From: an uncultured bacterium
Lineage (GTDB): Bacteria > Cyanobacteriota > Vampirovibrionia > Gastranaerophilales > Gastranaerophilaceae
DNA length: 35,864 bases
Direction: 5' to 3'
Assembly (NCBI GenBank): GCA_902803165.1
Contig: CADCOS010000087.1
Coordinates: forward strand, 1-35,864
Shown here: positions 31,055 to 35,864 of the stretch, piece by piece
Layout of the letters: each line of letters starts with the position of its first letter
How positions within the stretch are numbered: the stretch's first letter is position 1
Made by a program: the position numbers and the translations under genes
The notes under the pieces: model-generated
The model's input: only the letters and a program-made list of their open reading frames with translations
The model's database searches: none
Told to the model about the DNA's origin: nothing

Positions 31055-32059
31055 TTAGGCAATATCCCATCTTCCGCAGGTTCCGCCCCAGCGAGCAATT
31101 ATATTCCCTTTAATATCACCTATTTTTTCAACATGACCTACAGGTTCAGAACCTTCTAATATTGTGATAACCTCGCAGTTATTTGAGCAACCCGTGCATT
31201 GGCATGTTACAGATTGGAAATTCATGTTTCCGACTTCAAAACCTTTGAACTTTGTAGGTTTTTCTGTGTACTGGTGATTTTCCATGGCAAGAAGTGCCGC
31301 TCCGATTGCACCCATTGTTTGGTGATTTTCAGGTACGACAATCTTTGTATTCAAAGCTTCTTCAAAAGCTTTTACCATGCCGGAGTTTGTTGCAACGCCG
31401 CCTTGGAAAGATATGGTAGGAAGAAGTTCTTTCCCGAGTGCCAAGTTGCTTAAATAATTTCTAACTAATGCCTGACAGAGTCCGTATAGAAGATCTTCAA
31501 CCGGATAACCGAGCTGTTGCTTATGTATCAAGTCTGATTCGGCAAACACGCCGCATCTGCCTGCAATACGTGCAGGGTTGTCAGATTTAAGAGCCGTTTC
31601 GCCGAATTTTTCAATGGGAACATTCAATCTTTGTGCCTGGTGGTCCAAAAAACTTCCTGTACCTGCGGCACAGACCGTATTCATTGCAAAATCGGTTACA
31701 ATACCGTCTCTTAATATGATAATTTTGCTGTCTTGTCCGCCTATTTCAAGAATGGTTTGAACCCCCGGAATATTGGTGCTGGCAGCAACGGCATGTGCAG
31801 TTATTTCGTTTTTTATAACGTCTGCACCAACAAGAGCTCCGGCAAGATTCCTTCCTGAACCGGTTGTACCGACACCCTGAACATTATATTCTGTCAATGC
31901 CTGACTTAAAATATGTCTTAAACCGTCTTGAACTGCATCAACAGGTTTACCTGCCGTTTTAAGCATGTATGAATCAACATATTTTCCGCTTTCATTTACC
32001 AGTGCTAACTTTGTTGTAACGGAACCGACATCTATCCCTAAATATACATCTAAACTCAT
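31055..32059 (-). CDS. CoA-dehydratase-type ATP-dependent activase (HgdC/BadF family)
   Basis: A 334-aa ASKHA-fold ATPase of the BadF/BadG/HgdC family. Such proteins use ATP hydrolysis to push an electron from a bridging [4Fe-4S] cluster into a 2-hydroxyacyl-CoA dehydratase or benzoyl-CoA-type reductase; they are extremely oxygen-sensitive. Visible are the phosphate-1 loop YLGIDVGSVTTKLALV, EIGGQDSKII, and the two cluster cysteines C130 in NTVCAAGTGSF and C169 in AGRCGVFAESDLIHKQQ. The C-terminus adds a cysteine group CQCTGCSNNC (C286, C288, C291, C295) and C328, suggesting an extra metal site. AAGGTGG precedes the ATG. No dehydratase subunit is encoded in the window, so the partner is unknown. 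Confidence 0.9.
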   Translation of the reverse strand: MSLDVYLGIDVGSVTTKLALVNESGKYVDSYMLKTAGKPVDAVQDGLRHILSQALTEYNVQGVGTTGSGRNLAGALVGADVIKNEITAHAVAASTNIPGVQTILEIGGQDSKIIILRDGIVTDFAMNTVCAAGTGSFLDHQAQRLNVPIEKFGETALKSDNPARIAGRCGVFAESDLIHKQQLGYPVEDLLYGLCQALVRNYLSNLALGKELLPTISFQGGVATNSGMVKAFEEALNTKIVVPENHQTMGAIGAALLAMENHQYTEKPTKFKGFEVGNMNFQSVTCQCTGCSNNCEVITILEGSEPVGHVEKIGDIKGNIIARWGGTCGRWDIA

Positions 32060-32121
32060 TTTTCCACCTTCTCTGTTTATATTTCTATGATATCACAAAA
32101 AGTGTTTATGGGTAATAATTG

Positions 32122-33246
32122 TTAAAACTCATATCCTCTAAGTTTCGGGTGGTCAAAAACAGGTTCTTCATAGAGTTTGTTTTTCTTTGTTTTCTTAATA
32201 TTTATAGGTTCTAAAGTTGTGTCAGTCTCTTTTATTTTTGTATAAACCGTGTTTTTGACAGCGCTTGTCTCAAATGTTTTTGTGTTATTTATGTTATTAA
32301 TGTAATTTTCTTTTTCAGTGTAAACAGGAGTAGCTTTGACTTCCAATTTTGTTTGCTGCTGTTGCTGCTGTTGTTTTAATAATTTTTCTTCAGCTTTTCT
32401 TGTTTTGTAATCATGGTATTGTTCTTTTTTGGTATTAATAAATTCTTTAGTATGAGTTTTTTTCTGATTATAAATTTTGTCGTATTCTTTACCTAAATGG
32501 CGGTATTTCTTTGTGAATACATTGTCTATATTACCCATGTCAAAGTCTATTTGATTAGATTCTTTAGCATAGATATCAGGCGGTAAAACATTAAGTTGTA
32601 CGTGTTGTGCAATTTGCGGACAAAGATATCTTGAATAATCTTTTATTCTGCTCAACTGCTCTGTTTGTGGAGAAGGTCCTCTTGTAATAATTCTGTTTTC
32701 AACAGTGCTTATTGTTTTATAGTAAGTGTCTGCCCAAACTTTTTTGTTCTTTTCAGTGTCAATAAGTGCGGCGTATGTGGAAATTTTGTATGCAGGATCA
32801 ATAACGCTTGCTCCTGCCACATTAAAGAAATCCCACCATGTTCTGCGCAAAATATAGTTTTCTGCATCAATATATGATGTCATTAGTAGCACGTATTTTG
32901 CGCCCGATTTTGCTCCGAGTTTTTTTACGGCAGAATAATCTATGTTGTATGAATTTCGGAAACGGGCTGTTAAATTTTTTGCTGTCAAATTAGCGGACGG
33001 ATCTTTTTTGTATAACTCACGAATATCACTGATTTGAGGAGCTTTAATGTATTCAGTGCCGTTAAGAAGAACGGCTACTTCATCTGCAAAAAATTCTGCG
33101 GCTGAATCATAAATGTATGAATCAAGAGAAACATTTTCCGTCACAATATTGTCAGGTATAATCAGCACTTTATAGCTTTCCGCATAAACAGACTGCGCAA
33201 AGAAAAAAGCTATCCCGATTGTTAAAAGTTTAATAAAATCTCTCAC
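32122..33246 (-). CDS. Exported hypothetical protein with a Gln-rich basic C-terminal half
   Basis: A 374-aa protein, not recognised. Residues 1-22 (MRDFIKLLTIGIAFFFAQSV then YA) form a signal peptide cleaved after AxA-like VYA. Residues about 25-230 look like a folded alpha/beta domain with YKVLIIPDNIVTENVS, AKYVLLMTSYIDAEN and STYAALIDTEKNKKVWADTY, in outline like periplasmic domains of the CsgG/TolB-N kind; I would not assign either. Residues about 230-374 are charged and low-complexity, with a run of Gln (CAG/CAA codons near 32353-32380). The start is GTG, with no binding site and a TATAAT only 6 nt upstream. Confidence 0.75.
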   Translation of the reverse strand: MRDFIKLLTIGIAFFFAQSVYAESYKVLIIPDNIVTENVSLDSYIYDSAAEFFADEVAVLLNGTEYIKAPQISDIRELYKKDPSANLTAKNLTARFRNSYNIDYSAVKKLGAKSGAKYVLLMTSYIDAENYILRRTWWDFFNVAGASVIDPAYKISTYAALIDTEKNKKVWADTYYKTISTVENRIITRGPSPQTEQLSRIKDYSRYLCPQIAQHVQLNVLPPDIYAKESNQIDFDMGNIDNVFTKKYRHLGKEYDKIYNQKKTHTKEFINTKKEQYHDYKTRKAEEKLLKQQQQQQQTKLEVKATPVYTEKENYINNINNTKTFETSAVKNTVYTKIKETDTTLEPINIKKTKKNKLYEEPVFDHPKLRGYEF

Positions 33247-33252
33247 AGAAAG

Positions 33253-33258
33253 ATTATA
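33253..33258 (-). promoter_or_regulatory. -10 box directly before the exported protein (leaderless start)
   Basis: On the minus strand TATAAT (33258-33253) ends 6 nt before the GTG start codon at 33246, so transcription would begin at or next to the start codon. No Shine-Dalgarno lies between. This fits a leaderless mRNA. Confidence 0.5.
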
Positions 33259-33380
33259 GCATATATTTTATAAAAACGAAAATTAAAAATTACAGATATT
33301 CAAATTTAGCTTGAAAATATAATAAGTTCATGATATACTATGTATATATGTTGATTGGATGTTTATTTAAAGGAGCGAAT

Positions 33381-35651
33381 ATGAAAAAGTTTGCGTACAC
33401 TTTGGCAGAAGTTTTAATTGCCGTATGTATAGTTGGAGTTATATCCGCAATTTTGATAGGGCTGCTTAACAAGGCTGCCCCCGATACTAATAAAATCAGA
33501 TATTTAAAAACTTATGATGCTTTAACAAAAGCTGTCAAGACTATGTCAAAGAATTCTTCTTTGTACTCTGAAATGTCAGAGGTCGTGATACCTGATGATT
33601 TAGGAAATCCGCTTTATAAAATTACGTTAAATCTGCATAAATATCCGTTAATTGACACTAACAAACCCACAAATCCTGATTTTCAGGATGATATATATTC
33701 AGGCGCTCCGAAATTCGGTAATTTATTAAAAGTTGCTTTAAACGGAAAAACTCCGGATTCAGGTGTTAATTGTGATTTTGTAACTCCTGATAATGCACGA
33801 TGGACTGTTAATACTGTGAGCGGAATGGACGATGATTATCCGCTAATGGTAGATGAAAATGGCGTTCATGGCATTTACAAATTTTATTCAAAAATTACAG
33901 TTGATATAAACGGAGCACAGAAACCTAATCAGTCATATAATCAAAACATGCAAAATACGCCGGATATATTTATGTTTGGTGTAACAGCTAACGGTAAAGT
34001 GAAAGCGTTGGATGCTTATGGCAGGCACTATTTAAAAACAAGACGTTCACTTTCCCGTAAAAAGGTATCTTTAACAAACGAAAATTCTAATAGTATAAAC
34101 ATTAACAGTCTCGGTGTAGATATTGATATAAATATATTAAAACCTTCTTTGACAGTATACAAAAATGATGATGATGACGAGGACAATGATGACCAAAACG
34201 GTGATGATCCGAACGGCGATGATCCGAATGGTGATGATCCGAATGGCGATGATCCGAATGGTGATGATCCGAACGGTGATGATCCGAATGGTGATGATCC
34301 GAATGGCGGATTTCTGCCTATCATACACAAACCGGGATGGTGGAAGCCATGGAACGGTCATAATCCGCCGCCAATAAATCCTAATTTAATTAATAATGAC
34401 GGTGAATGGAGTAATGTGAGCGGTAGTGACTTGGCGGTCCCGTCAGTTGCACAAATGACGCAAGCATTATCAAATTCTCACAATACAGCGGTTTTATTGT
34501 CGAGCAATTGGTACGAAGGAGACGATTTGGATGATGCAGGTACTTTCAGAAGTGCCGCGAAAGCTACGTTGAATAGCATAATAGATGAATTATATGAAGA
34601 TATATTAGGATATTACTTGAATAGTTTTGTGTCAGAATCTGTAAAAAGTCAGCTAACGGTAAATCATGATGTAATTGAAAATGAAGTATTTAAGGCAAGG
34701 CTTGAATATACAAAAGAAACTCTAAAACGCTTTTATGCGAAGGTAATTGACAGTGCGGAACTTCCGTATTGTATGGATACACCTCATTTTACAGGCGAAT
34801 ATGAGAGCTCCAATTATAGTTTTTATGATTATGATTATATACAAAGGTCGAGAACTGATAAATGGTATAGTGCTAATTTGGAATTCTATGGAACAGGTGA
34901 TTTGGATGCATTGGAAAATTGGCTTCTAAATGGCGTTATGCCGGCAAGTACTCCGCGTAGCGGTATAGTTTCGTCAGGCATTGCTGTCGGACAATCAGGC
35001 TTAATATTGCTAACTGATTCAGAGAGATGGTTTTGGTTTGAGGATTGCCATGCAAAATACGCAATAAACAAAAATCAGTTAAAACAAAGATTTATGGATT
35101 TTTATTCATCTTATGCTATGACCAGAGATTATTCAAACAATTTCTGGGTGCAAAATGGTGATCCGAGCGATATCTCTTCTCAGTTTACAGGCATGTACAG
35201 ATTAGGAAATGACGGTAACGGTTCGGGTGACTATTATTATGAATGTTCAAATGCTGTATCTGACGCTAAATCTGCTATGAATACTCTTTTAAACAATATG
35301 AAAACAAAATTGACTGAAGCCGGATATCCGGAAGCTGCAGTTACATCTGCAGTAAGCAACACAAAAACATATTATGATACATTACTAACGCGAATTGGTA
35401 CAATGAACGGTACAATAGAGGACTATAGTAGTGGTCAGTATGTAAAAACGATATCGGGTGTTACTCCGACAGCTACGTTTGGAGCTATTGTGTACGGTAA
35501 AGTTAAAACATGTGATAGCAAAAGCGGTGTCGGAACAGGAACATCAGGAATTTTGGTCAGATGTTCTACAAATTGGAATACATCATGGCGAATTGATGTT
35601 GATAAATCCAAAGTATTTAACAGAGTATTGCAAAAAATAGGTGGTTCATAG
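33381..35651 (+). CDS. Giant type IV pilin-like surface protein
   Basis: A 756-aa protein. AAAGGAG lies 4 nt before the ATG at 33381; an upstream ATG at 33330 lacks a site. The N-terminus MKKFAYTLAEVLIAVCIVGV is a class III prepilin leader: short basic leader, then Y-T-L-A-E with the Glu at +5 and a hydrophobic helix. The residue before the predicted cut is Ala, not the usual Gly. Residues about 35-260 are a pilin-like domain (RYLKTYDALTKAVKTMSK...). Then come an acidic run, seven NGDDP repeats (273-307), a Trp/Pro-rich stretch (HKPGWWKPWNGHNPPP), and about 430 residues of unknown fold with several Cys (YCMDTPH, FEDCHAKY, YECSNA, KTCDSK, VRCSTN). Probably a pseudopilin-anchored adhesin or minor pilin. 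Confidence 0.82.
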   Translation: MKKFAYTLAEVLIAVCIVGVISAILIGLLNKAAPDTNKIRYLKTYDALTKAVKTMSKNSSLYSEMSEVVIPDDLGNPLYKITLNLHKYPLIDTNKPTNPDFQDDIYSGAPKFGNLLKVALNGKTPDSGVNCDFVTPDNARWTVNTVSGMDDDYPLMVDENGVHGIYKFYSKITVDINGAQKPNQSYNQNMQNTPDIFMFGVTANGKVKALDAYGRHYLKTRRSLSRKKVSLTNENSNSININSLGVDIDINILKPSLTVYKNDDDDEDNDDQNGDDPNGDDPNGDDPNGDDPNGDDPNGDDPNGDDPNGGFLPIIHKPGWWKPWNGHNPPPINPNLINNDGEWSNVSGSDLAVPSVAQMTQALSNSHNTAVLLSSNWYEGDDLDDAGTFRSAAKATLNSIIDELYEDILGYYLNSFVSESVKSQLTVNHDVIENEVFKARLEYTKETLKRFYAKVIDSAELPYCMDTPHFTGEYESSNYSFYDYDYIQRSRTDKWYSANLEFYGTGDLDALENWLLNGVMPASTPRSGIVSSGIAVGQSGLILLTDSERWFWFEDCHAKYAINKNQLKQRFMDFYSSYAMTRDYSNNFWVQNGDPSDISSQFTGMYRLGNDGNGSGDYYYECSNAVSDAKSAMNTLLNNMKTKLTEAGYPEAAVTSAVSNTKTYYDTLLTRIGTMNGTIEDYSSGQYVKTISGVTPTATFGAIVYGKVKTCDSKSGVGTGTSGILVRCSTNWNTSWRIDVDKSKVFNRVLQKIGGS
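34197..34301 (+). repeat. Seven in-frame 15-bp repeats encoding NGDDP
   Basis: The unit AAYGGYGATGATCCG is repeated seven times in exact register, encoding Asn-Gly-Asp-Asp-Pro, preceded by an Asp/Asn-rich run and followed by a partial unit (NGG). Differences are only third-position C/T changes, so the array is recent or homogenised. Because the unit is a multiple of three, copy-number change lengthens or shortens the linker without a frameshift. Confidence 0.95.
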
Positions 35652-35679
35652 AACACGGTATTTTCTTAAAGCATTATAT

Positions 35680-35711
35680 AAAAGCGGGTAAATTTAGTTT
35701 TGCCCGCTTTT
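35680..35711 (+). terminator. Terminator after the pilin-like gene
   Basis: AAAAGCGGG (35680-35688) pairs with CCCGCTTTT (35703-35711), extended inward by GTAAA/TTTTG pairs including one wobble. It is followed by TGTTTAATT and lies 28 nt past the stop codon. Confidence 0.85.
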
Positions 35712-35739
35712 TGTTTAATTACGCAAAAAAAAAATTACA

Positions 35740-35748
35740 TGGTAAAAT
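35740..35748 (+). promoter_or_regulatory. Candidate extended -10 for the last gene
   Basis: TGGTAAAAT (TGG plus TAAAAT at 35743-35748) lies 23 nt before the start codon at 35772, with no clear -35. Confidence 0.35.
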
Positions 35749-35771
35749 ATAGCAGATTAAAGGAGTTATTT

Positions 35772-35864
35772 ATGAGAAAACTTTTTAAAATATTAGAGGC
35801 GTCAAGAATTTTTTCGCTGCCGATGTCAATTTTTTCATGGCTGATAATTTTTGTGTATTCTTTG
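35772..35864 (+). CDS. Start of a UbiA-like prenyltransferase (runs off the window)
   Basis: ATG at 35772 with AAAGGAG 7 nt upstream; 31 codons to the window edge without a stop. The peptide MRKLFKILEASRIFSLPMSI followed by FSWLIIFVYSL resembles the N-terminus of UbiA/MenA-type membrane prenyltransferases (basic start, an R-x-F-S-L-P motif at the first transmembrane helix). The call rests on one helix only. Confidence 0.5.
   Translation, partial: MRKLFKILEASRIFSLPMSIFSWLIIFVYSL

Noticed and set aside
34197-34301. RTX-type calcium-binding nonapeptide repeats
   Set aside because: The unit is five residues (NGDDP), lacks the GGxGxDxUx pattern, and is better described as an acidic linker.
34028-34330. 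Reverse-strand reading frame with SSPFG repeats
   Set aside because: It is the antisense reading of the NGDDP repeat array; no ribosome binding site or independent coding signal.

Overview
The window is AT-rich, densely coded bacterial chromosome. Three things point to a Gram-negative-type anaerobe: a KDO-8-phosphate synthase (an LPS precursor enzyme), an oxygen-sensitive 2-hydroxyacyl-CoA dehydratase-type activase, and a type IV prepilin-like leader (AYTLAEVLIAV) of a kind I associate with the non-photosynthetic cyanobacterial relatives (Vampirovibrionia/Gastranaerophilales, 'Melainabacteria'). The phylum-level placement is inference; no rRNA is present. Most promoters I can read are sigma70-like, several with an extended -10 (TGTTATAAT).

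Layout. 1-2.9 kb: start of an unknown minus-strand gene, PcrA/UvrD helicase, and a 56-aa YjfB-like protein ending in a bidirectional terminator. 2.9-4.7 kb (minus): rimP-nusA. 4.9-8.9 kb (plus): an apparent operon of a small HEAT-like protein, RNase HI, a degenerate PilZ-like protein, a TPR protein and a uridine-kinase-like P-loop kinase. 8.9-15.5 kb (minus): the complete SMC condensin, smc then scpA-scpB, with a matrixin-like metalloprotease/TPR gene overlapping scpB. 15.5-18.7 kb: lineage-specific small genes and a CNNM/CorC-type membrane protein. 18.7-24.2 kb (minus): gcvT-gcvH-gcvPA-nupC (gcvPB is not here) and trigger factor. 24.2-26.5 kb: a repeat-rich intergenic island holding a small GIY-YIG nuclease gene. 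27-28.8 kb: lysS and a tRNA-Val preceded by a broken partial copy of itself. 28.8-32.1 kb (minus): an activase, kdsA and aroA. 32.1-35.9 kb: a secreted Gln-rich protein, a divergent giant pilin-like protein with an in-frame pentapeptide repeat, and the start of a UbiA-like gene.

The most interesting structure is a family of palindromic repeats sharing the design GTCAT-stem-AT..., found at six places (16.6, 24.3-24.5, 24.65, 25.9, 26.0-26.5 and 31.0 kb). Stem bases covary between copies. Two 71-bp copies, nearly identical and in direct orientation, bracket the GIY-YIG gene, whose stop codon abuts one of them. Together with arrays of an 8-bp GTGATCA-type repeat next to several copies, this looks like a GIY-YIG-associated palindromic repeat system, comparable in logic to REP/RAYT but with an unrelated nuclease. 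That link is inference from position and structure only.
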